Assembly: GCF_000797445.1 (NCBI RefSeq)
Contig: NZ_JSWF01000032.1
Location: forward strand, 1 to 64,000
Length of the DNA: 64,000 nt
DNA from: Lacinutrix jangbogonensis
GTDB taxonomy: Bacteria; Bacteroidota; Bacteroidia; Flavobacteriales; Flavobacteriaceae
Direction of reading: 5' to 3'
The position numbers and the translations under genes were made by a program. The notes under the pieces were generated by a model. It saw nothing but the letters and a program-made list of their open reading frames with translations, ran no database searches and was not told the DNA's origin. Shown piece by piece: positions 16,547 to 25,521 of this stretch. The stretch's first letter is position 1. The number at the start of each line of letters is the position of its first letter.

Positions 16547-17242
16547 TTATCCTCCTGGGCAAAAACATGGGTTCCTGCCAAATGTATAAGTTAATGTAAT
16601 ACCTGTGAAGGTGTACCAATCATTGTTATTAACATTTCCAAATGCTTTTCTTTCAAACAGTTCTTTAGAATCTGGAACGCTTCCATCTAATTCATCTGAA
16701 AACGTATAACGCGCTCCTATTTCGAATGCTAGAATAAAATCTGTAGTGACTGCTACTTTATAGCCCAAAACTATAGGTATGCCATAGGCGTAACTTGTAG
16801 ATCCTTCATCTACTATTGTTCCATCGGAATTAAAAAAGAAGTTGTCGTGCTTTGCTACGCTAATACCAGAATAGATATAAGGAGTAGATGGAGATCCTCC
16901 ATTATGAAGATCGAAATCGAAAAACGTAAATTCCATTCCGGCAGAAAGTTCAATAATATTAGTATTAAATTGGAAGCCTCTTTTTTCTCTGCTGGGATCA
17001 TCCGAATTGTTGTCTATACCTTCTAATTCTGTGGAGATTAATGAAATTCTGTAAGAATGTCTCTTGCTTCTGTTCCATTTGTATATGGCTCCAAAAGCTA
17101 GCTGCTTGGGTGCAATATAATCTGTTGCACCTACATCTCCAATAAAGTTACTGCCGCCAACGAAAATACCGAATTCGTTAATTTGTGCACTACTTAATTG
17201 TATGCTTATAAATGCTAATAGTAAAAGCGTTAAATACTTCAT
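16547..17242 (-). CDS. DUF6089 family outer-membrane beta-barrel protein
   Basis: 231 residues with a signal peptide (MKYLTLLLLAFISIQLSSAQ), then INEFGIFVGGSNFIGDVGATDYI, a family opening, alternating beta strands (IYKWNRSKRHSYRISLIS, FNTNIIELSAGMEFTFFDF, PYIYSGISVAKHD) and a C-terminal Cys-rich end (GRNPCFCPGG). DUF6089 genes are regularly found just ahead of uppS and bamA in Flavobacteriia; function is unknown but an outer-membrane role is likely. It is the first gene of the uppS-bamA block and has a TATATTTG element upstream. Confidence 0.9.
   Translation of the reverse strand: MKYLTLLLLAFISIQLSSAQINEFGIFVGGSNFIGDVGATDYIAPKQLAFGAIYKWNRSKRHSYRISLISTELEGIDNNSDDPSREKRGFQFNTNIIELSAGMEFTFFDFDLHNGGSPSTPYIYSGISVAKHDNFFFNSDGTIVDEGSTSYAYGIPIVLGYKVAVTTDFILAFEIGARYTFSDELDGSVPDSKELFERKAFGNVNNNDWYTFTGITLTYTFGRNPCFCPGG
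16551..16556 (-). promoter_or_regulatory. Shine-Dalgarno sequence before uppS
   Basis: AGGAGG on the minus strand, five bases before the TTG at 16545. Such a sequence is rare in this window, as expected for Bacteroidetes. It also encodes the last Pro-Gly-Gly codons of the DUF6089 protein, so it could be coincidence. Confidence 0.45.
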
Positions 17243-17258
17243 TGGTCATCAAAGTTTG

Positions 17259-17266
17259 CAAATATA
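17259..17266 (-). promoter_or_regulatory. -7 element for the DUF6089-uppS-bamA block
   Basis: TATATTTG followed by C on the minus strand, a full TAnnTTTG match, 16 bases from the start codon. No clear -33 TTTG. Confidence 0.5.
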
Positions 17267-17323
17267 ATAAATAAGATTAGCCTGTAATACCTATTTACCT
17301 AATAAAATGACGCTAAACAAATT

Positions 17324-17347
17324 GTTCTTTTTAAATTTAAAAAGAAC
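17324..17347. repeat. 24-base perfect palindrome between nadK and DUF6089 genes
   Basis: GTTCTTTTTAAA joined directly to its reverse complement. On the plus strand it is followed by TTTTGTTTTG, so it could form a terminator-like hairpin, but no plus-strand gene ends here. A second inverted repeat, CACTAA/TTAGTG, lies at 17394-17410. The 241-base gap otherwise holds only AT-rich sequence and the promoter near its left edge. Confidence 0.55.
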
Positions 17348-17483
17348 TTTTGTTTTGAAAACACATCTTATTAGATAGTTGGTAACTAACTTTCACTAAT
17401 TTGGTTAGTGTTTAAAACAGTATTTACGTGAAATTATTGTAAGAATTAATGATTTGTAAGTGATATTAATAAAAAGGAGTTTT

Positions 17484-18359
17484 TTAATTTCTCTTGTCTT
17501 CTCCCCAAAGCAGTTTTTTTCTTAAGGTTGTAAGAAAACTTTCAGAATTTAATTCAACCATATTAATGGTGAAAGGGGCTTTTTTTATAGTAATAATAGT
17601 ATCGTTAGACAAGGTTGCAATTCTTGAGTCTAAAGACACTAAGTAATTATCTTCTCGACCACTTACTTTTAATTCTATCGTTGTGGAGTCTTCGATTACT
17701 AAAGGTCTTGCGCTTAGATTATGAGGAGCAATAGGTGTTAAAACAAAACTTGTAGTATCTGGAGTAATTACTGGTCCAGCACAACTTAAAGAATAACCTG
17801 TTGATCCTGTTGGTGTAGAAATTATTAAACCATCACTCCAATACGATGTTAAAAACTCGCCATTTAATTTGGTTTCAACAGTAATCATAGATGTTGTATT
17901 TTTTCTACTCACGGCAATTTCATTTAAAGCAAAATTTAAATCTTTTATATCACTGTTTTCTGGAGCGGTTTCGATAGATAATAAAGTGCGCTTACTCAAT
18001 GTGTACTCTTTATTATAAATATCTTTTATTGCTTGTTTTATGTTTTCTGGCTGAATAGTTGCTAAAAACCCAAGCCTTCCCGTATTAATTCCAATTATAG
18101 GAATATTTAAATGGTGCACAAAAGTAATGGCTCTCAAAATAGTGCCATCTCCACCAATGCTTACAAGTAGATCGAAGCTTTTATCTAAAGTTTTAAAAGT
18201 TTTATAAACTGATGGATTAGAAAGTTCAGTTTTAATATCATTAAAAAATTCGCTTTCAAGATACAATGAAGCACCTAGCGCTATAAGCTCTTTTGAAAGT
18301 GTCTTTAAAGAGTCTTTAGACTGTTTTTTTGGATATTGACTGTAAATGGCAACCTTCAT
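17484..18359 (-). CDS. nadK: NAD kinase
   Basis: 291 residues, the usual length. It phosphorylates NAD to NADP in the cytoplasm. Motif SIGGDGTILRA has GGDGT at 69-73, and GINTGRLGFLATI, FALNEIAVSR and DGLIISTPTGSTGYSLSCAGP are the family's other conserved blocks. It lies two bases downstream of the CBS-domain gene and is probably co-transcribed with it. In Flavobacteriia this pair often sits opposite pdxJ, as here. Confidence 0.96.
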   Translation of the reverse strand: MKVAIYSQYPKKQSKDSLKTLSKELIALGASLYLESEFFNDIKTELSNPSVYKTFKTLDKSFDLLVSIGGDGTILRAITFVHHLNIPIIGINTGRLGFLATIQPENIKQAIKDIYNKEYTLSKRTLLSIETAPENSDIKDLNFALNEIAVSRKNTTSMITVETKLNGEFLTSYWSDGLIISTPTGSTGYSLSCAGPVITPDTTSFVLTPIAPHNLSARPLVIEDSTTIELKVSGREDNYLVSLDSRIATLSNDTIITIKKAPFTINMVELNSESFLTTLRKKLLWGEDKRN

Positions 18360-18361
18360 AA

Positions 18362-19021
18362 TTATATATTTAGGTATTTGTTTAAATAATCTGAGCGCTC
18401 TTTAAGGCCTATTAAATAACTGTCGTCTTCATGTCCAGATAATACATTATAGCTATAGCGTCTAAAGGTTTGCATAATCTCATTAAGGTTTGCATTACCC
18501 ATTTTTAATGTGATTTGTGCTACATCATTTTCGATTTTAGAAATAAAAGCACCTAATAACTTACCACCGTTAGACTCTACAATTTGGCTAATTTCGCTAA
18601 AAGAATAGTCTGCCATTCCTTTTTCAATAATTAAAACGGCGCCAGCTTCAGAAAAGAAAGGTGTTTCATTAAAAAGACTAATCACATCATTTAATTCATA
18701 ATACCCTAAGTACACATTTTTATTACTTAAAACAGGCATGATATTAGCCGAGTTTTGAGCAAAAGCTTCAAGAACATCTAACCAGTTAGTATCTTCTCTT
18801 ACAAAAAAACCTTCACCAGAATAACGATAGTCTTCAATGGGCTTTTCGCTTTCAAAACAATGTGCGTCGTTTTCAGAAATACAACCTAAATAAACACCTT
18901 CAGCATTTTTAATAGGAATGTGAGAATAGGTTAACTGATTAAACAGCAGCTGGATTTCTTTAACCTTATCCGTATTTAATAATGGTTTTATGTCGTTTAT
19001 AAGGTAATCTAGAAGATTCAT
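18362..19021 (-). CDS. CBS domain-containing protein
   Basis: About 219 residues from the ATG at 19021 (an in-frame start at 19066 would add 15 residues and extend towards the pdxJ promoter). Two CBS modules (about 10-65 and 65-125; VYLGCISENDA, VYLGYYELNDVI) bind adenine nucleotides in other proteins. The C-terminal half (about 135-215; GAVLIIEKGMADYSFSEISQIVESNGGKLL) looks like an ACT-like ligand-binding fold. A sensor of energy state is plausible; the target could be NadK next to it. That link is inference. Confidence 0.85.
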   Translation of the reverse strand: MNLLDYLINDIKPLLNTDKVKEIQLLFNQLTYSHIPIKNAEGVYLGCISENDAHCFESEKPIEDYRYSGEGFFVREDTNWLDVLEAFAQNSANIMPVLSNKNVYLGYYELNDVISLFNETPFFSEAGAVLIIEKGMADYSFSEISQIVESNGGKLLGAFISKIENDVAQITLKMGNANLNEIMQTFRRYSYNVLSGHEDDSYLIGLKERSDYLNKYLNI

Positions 19022-19084
19022 TGTGTGTCTTTCAATTTTATGCAAATTAATTAAAAATAAGAACAATCTCGTGCATCTACTTTG

Positions 19085-19092
19085 TATTTTTG
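19085..19092 (+). promoter_or_regulatory. -7 element for pdxJ
   Basis: TATTTTTG, a full TAnnTTTG match, 37 bases before the ATG. No clear TTTG at the -33 position. Confidence 0.45.
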
Positions 19093-19129
19093 TACTGAAT
19101 TTCTCCTGACTAATTAATACCGATTGAAA

Positions 19130-19843
19130 ATGACAAAATTAAGCGTAAACATAAATAAAATAGCAACTTTAAGAAACTCTAGAGGAGGAGACACGCCAAA
19201 TGTGGTTCAGTTTGCAAAAGATGTTCAACGTTTTGGAGCCGAAGGTGTAACTATACATCCAAGACCAGATGAAAGACATATACGCTATCAAGATGCTTAT
19301 GATTTAAAACCAATTGTTCATACAGAATATAATATTGAAGGGAACCCTATCTCGAAATTTGTAGATATGGTCTTAGAGATTAAACCAACACAGGTAACCT
19401 TAGTGCCAGATAGTATAGATACTTTGACAAGTAATGCAGGTTGGGATACAATTAAAAATAAGAAGTTTTTAACTGAAGTTATTTCAGAATTTAATAGAAA
19501 TAATATTCGCACTTCTATTTTTGTAGATCCAGATCATAAGCAAATTGAAGGTGCCAAAGCTACAGGAGCAGATAGAATAGAATTATATACTGAAGGTTTC
19601 GCTCATCAATATACTTTAGGTAACAAAGACGCTATAAAACCGTATTCGGAATGCGCAGACATTGCAAATAAAATAGGGTTAGGCGTTAATGCAGGACACG
19701 ATTTGTCTTTAGATAATATCAAGTTTTTTAAGCAGAATATCCCAGGGTTATTAGAAGTTTCAATTGGTCATGCTTTAATTTCTGAAAGCTTATACCTAGG
19801 TATTGAAAATGTCGTCAATATGTATTTGAATAAACTGAAATAG
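19130..19843 (+). CDS. pdxJ: Pyridoxine 5'-phosphate synthase
   Basis: 237 residues from the ATG at 19130 (a TTG two codons earlier is less likely). A TIM barrel that joins 3-amino-1-hydroxyacetone 1-phosphate with deoxyxylulose 5-phosphate in vitamin B6 synthesis. Typical blocks: LSVNINKIATLRNSRGG, GVTIHPRPDERHI, TLVPDS, RIELYTE and GVNAGHDLSLDN. Glycine and His at the start and end of the phosphate site are intact. Divergent from the CBS gene. Confidence 0.96.
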   Translation: MTKLSVNINKIATLRNSRGGDTPNVVQFAKDVQRFGAEGVTIHPRPDERHIRYQDAYDLKPIVHTEYNIEGNPISKFVDMVLEIKPTQVTLVPDSIDTLTSNAGWDTIKNKKFLTEVISEFNRNNIRTSIFVDPDHKQIEGAKATGADRIELYTEGFAHQYTLGNKDAIKPYSECADIANKIGLGVNAGHDLSLDNIKFFKQNIPGLLEVSIGHALISESLYLGIENVVNMYLNKLK

Positions 19844-20035
19844 AACTTGATTTTGAAATTGAATTGAGAATCAATTCATGTTCTGAAAAATTGAGGAAAT
19901 AATTAAAAATAGTAGTCACATTAAACTTTGTGATGATTAGTGCAATTCGTGGCTATAATTATCCGAGAAAATAAAAGATAAATTCTCAGTAAATCTCAGC
20001 GTACATTCTGTGAATTTCTGAGTAATAAAAAAGCA
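19844..20035. other. Intergenic region with repeat-like sequence
   Basis: Holds a perfect inverted repeat GAATTGAgaaTCAATTC at 19861-19877, then text such as TTTGTGATGATTAGTGCAAT followed by TCGTGGC, and CTCAGTAAATCTCAGCG and CTGTGAATTTCTGAG. These phrases resemble dispersed intergenic repeats I recall from flavobacterial genomes. No ORF of note and no T-rich terminator. Confidence 0.35.
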
Positions 20036-20809
20036 ATGCAATTACATTCAAACATAATAGGAGAAGGGCAACCATTTCTCATTCTTCATGGTTTTTTAGG
20101 CATGAGCGATAACTGGAAAACCCTAGGTAAACAATTTGCTAAAGCAGGATTTCAGGTGCATTTAGTAGACCAGCGTAATCACGGAAGAAGCTTGCATAGC
20201 AAAGATTTTAATTACGATCTTTTATCTCTAGACTTAAAAGCATATTGTGATATATATAATTTAAAAGATATCGTTTTGCTCGGGCATTCTATGGGAGGAA
20301 AAACAGCTATGCTTTTTTCATCGCAATTTCCCGATTATGTAAAGCAATTAATAGTAGCAGATATTTCTCCTCGTTTTTATCCTATTCATCACGATGCCAT
20401 TTTAGAAGGGTTAAATAGTTTAGACTTTGTAACGTTAAAAAGTAGAGGAGAAGCAGATACGCAACTATCTAATTATGTAAGCGATTATGGAACGCGATTG
20501 TTTTTATTAAAAAACTTGTATTGGGTAGAAAAAGGGGTTTTAGATTTAAGAATAAACCTTGAAGCTCTAGCAGAAAACGTAAGCGAAGTTGGCGAGGCAT
20601 TGCCAGTACATTCAAAATTTGATGGTGAAACACTCTTTTTAAAGGGAGACAAAAGCGAATACATTGGTGTTCAAGATGGAGCCATCATTAAATCACACTT
20701 TACAAATGCTAAAATAGAAACCATTGCAAATGCAGGTCATTGGTTGCATGCCGAAAATCCTAAAGATTTTTATAATGCAGTTATTAATTTTGTAAATTGT
20801 AAAATATAA
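20036..20809 (+). CDS. Alpha/beta-hydrolase (YbfF-like esterase)
   Basis: 257 residues, no signal peptide, cytoplasmic. Oxyanion segment LHGFLGMSDNW, then DQRNHGRS, nucleophile Ser85 in LLGHSMGGKT, and catalytic His in NAGHWLHAENP near 238. This is the arrangement of YbfF-type acyl esterases. Natural substrate unknown. It is followed within eight bases by a small membrane protein on the same strand. Confidence 0.9.
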   Translation: MQLHSNIIGEGQPFLILHGFLGMSDNWKTLGKQFAKAGFQVHLVDQRNHGRSLHSKDFNYDLLSLDLKAYCDIYNLKDIVLLGHSMGGKTAMLFSSQFPDYVKQLIVADISPRFYPIHHDAILEGLNSLDFVTLKSRGEADTQLSNYVSDYGTRLFLLKNLYWVEKGVLDLRINLEALAENVSEVGEALPVHSKFDGETLFLKGDKSEYIGVQDGAIIKSHFTNAKIETIANAGHWLHAENPKDFYNAVINFVNCKI

Positions 20810-20816
20810 TAAAACT

Positions 20817-21164
20817 ATGAATTTAATAATCAGACTTCTATTAAACGCTATTGCAGTATTTGTATTGGCTAATGTTTTAAATGGTGTACATGTAGATGGT
20901 TATGTGTCCGCAATAATTGTAGCAGTTGTATTATCGGTTTTAAATGTTTTAGTAAAACCACTATTAGTTATTTTAACATTACCAATAACCATAGTAACTT
21001 TAGGCTTATTTCTATTAGTAGTTAATGCGCTAATTATTTTGTTAGCAGATAAATTAATTGACGGTTTCTCGGTAGATAATATCTGGTGGGCAATTTTATT
21101 TAGTGTGTTATTATCAATATTGCAATCGTTACTGCAGTCGTTTATGAAAAAGAATAAGAAATAG
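20817..21164 (+). CDS. Phage-holin family IV-like small membrane protein
   Basis: 115 residues with four hydrophobic segments: LIIRLLLNAIAVFVLANVL, YVSAIIVAVVLSVLNVLVKPLLVILTLPITIVTLGLF and IWWAILFSVLLSILQSLL among them. The pattern KPLLVILTLPITIVTLGLF with VNALIILLADKLIDGF is diagnostic of the family once named for mycobacterial phage holins. The proteins are widespread and chromosomal, and their role is unknown; I see no phage genes here. Confidence 0.85.
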   Translation: MNLIIRLLLNAIAVFVLANVLNGVHVDGYVSAIIVAVVLSVLNVLVKPLLVILTLPITIVTLGLFLLVVNALIILLADKLIDGFSVDNIWWAILFSVLLSILQSLLQSFMKKNKK

Positions 21165-21289
21165 TAGACTACCTTACTAAGGCTGTAATCTGTTAGAGAA
21201 CGTTTGTATACAGCAAGCTTTCCAACTTTGTGACTTCCCAAGAGCAATTTTACCTTAACAGAGATCCTGAAATTCAACAAATTAAAAAC

Positions 21290-21320
21290 TTTGATGGAGT
21301 GTAAAAAATTAGTATTTTTG
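21290..21320 (+). promoter_or_regulatory. Promoter of tig
   Basis: TTTG at 21290-21293, 19 bases, then TATTTTTG at 21313-21320: a full match to the Bacteroidetes sigma factor consensus. The expected start lies near 21327, leaving about 30 bases of leader. The -7 box sits inside an inverted repeat, TGGAGTG (21295-21301) and CACTCCA (21321-21327), with flanking A and T runs. Confidence 0.8.
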
Positions 21321-21357
21321 CACTCCATTTTTGGTTACATAAAATAGATTTTTCAAA

Positions 21358-22686
21358 ATGAAAATTACAAGAGAAAATAAAGACGCATTAAATGCTGTAG
21401 TAACGGTGTTAATCGAGAAAGATGATTACGCAACTAAAGTTGAAAAAATCTTATTAGATTATAGAAAAACAGCAAACATTCCTGGATTTAGAAAAGGTCA
21501 TGTGCCAATGGGAATGGTTAAAAAGCAATATGCTAAACCTGTATTAATCGAAGAGGTTAATAAACTTATTCAAGAAGGATTAAATAAATATTTAGCTGAA
21601 GAAAAGTTAGATGTTTTAGGGCAACCATTACCAAAACCTCAAGATGATATCGATTGGGATTCAGATAGTTTTTCTTTTGATTTTGAATTAGGTCTTTCTC
21701 CAAAATTCGAAGTTGATTTAAAAGGGAAAAAAGACATTATACAATATAATATCGTTGCAGACGATAAAATGATTAATGGTCAAGTTGAAAACATCCAAAA
21801 GCAATACGGTAAATTAGTAGCTTTAACAGAGGTTGCTAAAGACAGCGAAATTACAGGAGTTTACAAAAATGAAGCTGAAGAAATAGAAAACACTGTAACT
21901 TTAACTTTAGATAAGTTTAAAGGTAAATCAACAGCAAAGCAATTTGTGGGTGCTAAAGCTGGAGATGTTATTGCGTTAAATACAAAAGGACTTTACGAAG
22001 ACGATCACGAATTAATCCAAGCATTAAAAGTGGAGCACGATAAAGCACATGGTTTAAATATAGAGGTTAACTTTGAAATTACCGAAATAAACAAACGCGA
22101 ACCTGCAGATTTAGATCAAGAGTTGTTCGATAAATTATTTGGAAAAGATGGTGTGAAAACGGTTTCAGAATTAAAAGTAAAGATTAAAGAAGATGCTGAA
22201 AAGCAATTCGTTCAGCAATCAGATCAGAAGTTTTTAAACGACGTTACAGAGCATTTAGTAGAAAATACTAAATTCGATTTACCAGCAGAATTTTTAACAA
22301 AATGGATGCAGTCTGCAGGAGAAAATCCTATGGACGCTGCTACAGCAAAAGAAGAATATATAAAATCTGAAAAAAGTTTACGTTACCAGCTTATCGAAGC
22401 GAAGCTAATGGAAGCTAACGGAATTAAAGTGGATTTTGAAGATGTAAAAGAGAGCGCAAAAGCTATGATTAAAGTGCAAATGGCACAATTTGGTCAAATG
22501 AATCCTAGTGATAAAGAGCTTGACGATATTGCAGCTAGAGTATTATCTAACCAAGAAGAAGTAAAGCGTTTAAGCGAGCAAGTGGTGAGCCAAAAACTAT
22601 TGGGCCTTTATAAAGAAAAAGCAAACGTAAAAACTAAAGAATTAACCTACGATAAGTTTGTTAAAGAAGTTTACGGAGATAAATAA
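21358..22686 (+). CDS. tig: Trigger factor
   Basis: 442 residues. Ribosome-bound chaperone that receives nascent chains at the exit tunnel. The N-terminal ribosome-binding domain has the signature NIPGFRKGHVPMGMVKKQY near 38-56. The middle segment (about 145-250), where the FKBP-type prolyl isomerase domain should be, is divergent: I see none of its usual GDRV/DFxG motifs, so isomerase activity is doubtful. The C-terminal helical domain (about 255-430) is normal. It heads a tig-clpP-clpX cluster, although strong hairpins separate it from clpP. Confidence 0.95.
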   Translation: MKITRENKDALNAVVTVLIEKDDYATKVEKILLDYRKTANIPGFRKGHVPMGMVKKQYAKPVLIEEVNKLIQEGLNKYLAEEKLDVLGQPLPKPQDDIDWDSDSFSFDFELGLSPKFEVDLKGKKDIIQYNIVADDKMINGQVENIQKQYGKLVALTEVAKDSEITGVYKNEAEEIENTVTLTLDKFKGKSTAKQFVGAKAGDVIALNTKGLYEDDHELIQALKVEHDKAHGLNIEVNFEITEINKREPADLDQELFDKLFGKDGVKTVSELKVKIKEDAEKQFVQQSDQKFLNDVTEHLVENTKFDLPAEFLTKWMQSAGENPMDAATAKEEYIKSEKSLRYQLIEAKLMEANGIKVDFEDVKESAKAMIKVQMAQFGQMNPSDKELDDIAARVLSNQEEVKRLSEQVVSQKLLGLYKEKANVKTKELTYDKFVKEVYGDK

Positions 22687-22720
22687 ACCTTCTAACGCCT
22701 TGCCTTTTTAAGGAGTCATG

Positions 22721-22746
22721 GTCTTTAGCTTTTTTTAGCTAAAGAC
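22721..22746 (+). terminator. Hairpin after tig
   Basis: GTCTTTAGCT, six T in the loop, AGCTAAAGAC: perfect ten-base stem 35 bases after the stop. There is no T run behind it, so it may protect the 3' end of the mRNA more than terminate. Confidence 0.5.
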
Positions 22747-22779
22747 AGAAAGGTTGTTTTGTGAATAATCATTATATTT

Positions 22780-22813
22780 AGGCATTGAATTAATTACAAT
22801 TCAATGCCTATTT
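22780..22813 (+). terminator. Terminator between tig and clpP
   Basis: AGGCATTGAATT / AATTCAATGCCT, perfect 12-base stem with a six-base loop, followed by ATTTTAT. Separates tig from clpP, so clpP probably has its own promoter in the following 115 bases. Confidence 0.75.
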
Positions 22814-22927
22814 TATGAGCGTTAAATTCAACTTAAATAGTTTGAAAACCGCCGATTTAACTATACATTTAACGCTTTCTGAATAAATTCAGAAACTAAA
22901 CTAAAATATCAAATTCAAAATATAAAT

Positions 22928-23602
22928 ATGGATTACGGAAAAGAATTCGAAAAATTTGCTATAAAAGATCAAGGAATAAGCAGTACCTACTACGATAAAA
23001 TTATTAGTAGTGTAACACCTCAAAACATGACGCCTTACATTATAGAAGAACGTCAATTAAATATCTCTCAACTGGATGTGTTTTCAAGATTAATGATGGA
23101 TCGTATCCTTTTTTTAGGAACAGGAATAAACGATAATGTTGCTAATATTGTACAAGCACAACTTCTGTTTTTAGAAAGTGTAGACGCTAATAAAGACATT
23201 CAAATGTATATAAACTCTCCAGGTGGAAGTGTATATGCAGGATTAGGTATTTACGATACTATGCAGTTTATTAAGCCAGATGTAGCAACTATTTGTACAG
23301 GAATGGCAGCTTCAATGGGAGCAGTATTGTTATGTGCAGGTGCAAAAGGAAAACGTAGTGGTTTAACACATTCACGTGTTATGATTCATCAACCTTTAGG
23401 TGGAGCACAAGGTCAAGCAAGTGATATAGAAATTACTGCTCGCGAAATTTTAATATTAAAAGAAGAGCTTTATAAAATTATAAGTAAGCATTCAGGTCAA
23501 GATTACGACAAGGTTTACGAAGATAGTGATCGTGATTACTGGATGAAATCTGATAAAGCGAAAGAATACGGAATGATAGACGAGATTTTAGCTCGTAATT
23601 AA
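22928..23602 (+). CDS. clpP: ATP-dependent Clp protease proteolytic subunit
   Basis: 224 residues. Serine peptidase that forms a double heptamer ring. Catalytic Ser129 in GMAASMGA, His154 in RVMIHQP and Asp near 199. The N-terminus is about 30 residues longer than in Escherichia coli, probably a removed propeptide or an axial loop extension typical of the phylum. It is followed 90 bases later by clpX, its unfoldase partner. Confidence 0.97.
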   Translation: MDYGKEFEKFAIKDQGISSTYYDKIISSVTPQNMTPYIIEERQLNISQLDVFSRLMMDRILFLGTGINDNVANIVQAQLLFLESVDANKDIQMYINSPGGSVYAGLGIYDTMQFIKPDVATICTGMAASMGAVLLCAGAKGKRSGLTHSRVMIHQPLGGAQGQASDIEITAREILILKEELYKIISKHSGQDYDKVYEDSDRDYWMKSDKAKEYGMIDEILARN

Positions 23603-23662
23603 AAATATTTAAGCATTAGTGAGTTAAAGGTATCTTGAAAGGTTTAAGTAAAAACTTTTCAT

Positions 23663-23685
23663 TTTTAACTTTTAACTTTTAACTT
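23663..23685 (+). repeat. TTTTAAC heptamer tandem repeat before clpX
   Basis: Three head-to-tail copies of TTTTAAC plus two bases, ending eight bases before the clpX ATG. Such tracts occur in intergenic DNA of AT-rich Flavobacteria. It lies in the clpX leader, where slippage could change spacing. Confidence 0.6.
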
Positions 23686-23692
23686 AGAAAAG

Positions 23693-24925
23693 ATGGCAAA
23701 GGAAGAATTAGAATGTTCGTTTTGTGGTAGGAAAAAGCCAGAAACAAGTTTATTAATAGCAGGTTTAGATGCGCACATATGTGATCGTTGTATAGAACAA
23801 GCACATGGTATTGTTATTGAAGAATCTAAACAAAGTGATAGTACAGATTTGTCTGCAGAGCTTATGTTGCGTAAGCCTCAACAAATAAAAGCGTTCTTAG
23901 ACGACTATATTATTGGTCAAGAACATACCAAAAGAGTTATGTCTGTTGCAGTTTATAATCACTATAAACGTTTATTGCAACCACCAACAAATGATGATAT
24001 CGAGATTCAAAAATCGAATATTATTATGGTTGGAGAAACAGGAACAGGTAAAACCTTAATGGCTAAAACTATAGCAAAAATGCTTAATGTACCTTTAGCT
24101 ATTGTAGATGCCACAGTCTTAACCGAAGCTGGTTATGTAGGTGAAGATGTAGAAAGTATTTTAACACGTTTACTACAAGCAGCAGATTACAGTTTAGAGA
24201 AAGCCGAAAAAGGAATTGTATTTATAGATGAAATAGATAAAATTGCGCGTAAGAGTGATAATCCTTCAATTACTAGAGATGTTTCTGGAGAAGGTGTACA
24301 ACAAGCATTACTTAAATTATTAGAAGGAACAGTTGTAAACGTGCCACCAAAAGGCGGTAGAAAACATCCAGACCAAAAATTTATTGAAGTAGATACTGAG
24401 AATATCTTATTCATTGCTGGAGGTGCTTTCGACGGTATAAATCGCGTGATTTCTAAGCGTTTGAATATGCAAGCAGTTGGTTACAGCGCTTCAATGAGTG
24501 ATAATGTTGTTGATAATGACAATTTATTACAATATATTATTCCTAAGGATTTAAAAGATTTTGGATTAATTCCTGAAATTATAGGTCGTTTACCGGTATT
24601 AACACATATGGATCCATTAGATGGAGAGACATTGAGAGCAATTTTAACCGAACCTAAAAATGCCATTATTAAGCAATATAAAAAACTCTTTTCTATGGAT
24701 GAAATAGAGTTTGATATTACGGATGGTGCTTTAGAATATATAGTTGGTAAAGCCATTGAATATAAACTAGGAGCAAGAGGTTTGCGTTCTCTATGTGAGG
24801 AAATCTTAACAGATGCAATGTTCGAAATGCCAGGAACCGATAGTAATAAATTGACTGTTACTAGAGATTATGCAGAACAAAAATTATCTAAAACTAAACT
24901 TAAGCAACTAAAGGCAGTTTCTTAA
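23693..24925 (+). CDS. clpX: ATP-dependent Clp protease ATP-binding subunit
   Basis: 410 residues. AAA+ unfoldase that feeds tagged proteins to ClpP. N-terminal zinc finger CSFCGRKK...HICDRC (residues 8-33, four cysteines), Walker A GETGTGKT at 114-121, Walker [12 protein letters not shown], pore segment near GYVGEDVE, and sensor region [10 protein letters not shown]. All key residues are intact. A strong terminator follows. Confidence 0.97.
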   Translation: MAKEELECSFCGRKKPETSLLIAGLDAHICDRCIEQAHGIVIEESKQSDSTDLSAELMLRKPQQIKAFLDDYIIGQEHTKRVMSVAVYNHYKRLLQPPTNDDIEIQKSNIIMVGETGTGKTLMAKTIAKMLNVPLAIVDATVLTEAGYVGEDVESILTRLLQAADYSLEKAEKGIVFIDEIDKIARKSDNPSITRDVSGEGVQQALLKLLEGTVVNVPPKGGRKHPDQKFIEVDTENILFIAGGAFDGINRVISKRLNMQAVGYSASMSDNVVDNDNLLQYIIPKDLKDFGLIPEIIGRLPVLTHMDPLDGETLRAILTEPKNAIIKQYKKLFSMDEIEFDITDGALEYIVGKAIEYKLGARGLRSLCEEILTDAMFEMPGTDSNKLTVTRDYAEQKLSKTKLKQLKAVS

Positions 24926-24948
24926 GTTTAAAGTAATAATATAAATTG

Positions 24949-24980
24949 AAGCCTACTTTTTTATGAAGTAGGCTTTTTTA
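24949..24980 (+). terminator. Terminator of clpX
   Basis: AAGCCTACTT / AAGTAGGCTT, perfect stem with seven-base loop, followed by a run of T. The GNAT gene starts 11 bases beyond it. Confidence 0.9.
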
Positions 24981-24990
24981 TTTAAATAAA

Positions 24991-25512
24991 ATGAAACTAT
25001 CAAACTTTAAAAACCCAGAAACAGAAAGAATTGTATTTACCAATTCTAATATGGAAGATGTAGATTTAGTTTTTGCATTACGATCAAGCCCGATTGTTAG
25101 AAAATACATTATGCAACCGTTGTTTACAAAACAAGAGGAAGCAATAGCTCATATTAATAAACTTACTCATTTTTTAGAGGATGACAAATCTATAAGCTGG
25201 ACTTTAACTGATAAGGTTTTAAATGAAAAAATAGGCAGTATTTGTTTGTGGAATTTTTCGGAAGATAGAAAAACAGCTGAGGTTGGTTACGATTTGTTGC
25301 CTGAGTATTTTAGAAAAGGTTACATGTCTGAAGCAATACAGGCCGTCATTCAATTTGGTTTTAAAGCCCTTAACTTAAATACAATTGAAGCCTTTACTCA
25401 TGTGGATAATGAAAGTTCTAAGGCTCTTTTGGTTTCAAATAGATTTGTGTTGCAACAGGAAAGAGAGGATCCAGGTTTCCCAAAGAACAGGATTTATACT
25501 ATACATATTTAA
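24991..25512 (+). CDS. GNAT family N-acetyltransferase (RimJ/RimL type)
   Basis: 173 residues covering one GNAT domain. Opening TERIVFTNSNMEDVDLVFALRSSP, core strand SICLWNFSEDRKTAEVGYDLLPEYFRKGYMSEA with the acetyl-CoA loop RKGYMSEA, then NLNTIEAFTHVDNESSKALLVSNRF. RimJ/RimL relatives acetylate ribosomal protein N-termini or small molecules; the substrate here is unknown. Convergent with the GH3 gene. Confidence 0.87.
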   Translation: MKLSNFKNPETERIVFTNSNMEDVDLVFALRSSPIVRKYIMQPLFTKQEEAIAHINKLTHFLEDDKSISWTLTDKVLNEKIGSICLWNFSEDRKTAEVGYDLLPEYFRKGYMSEAIQAVIQFGFKALNLNTIEAFTHVDNESSKALLVSNRFVLQQEREDPGFPKNRIYTIHI

Positions 25513-25521
25513 TACCCTTTA

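Noticed and set aside
20817-21164. Phage remnant because of a holin-like family name
   Set aside because: The family is widespread on chromosomes and there are no phage structural, integrase or lysis genes nearby.
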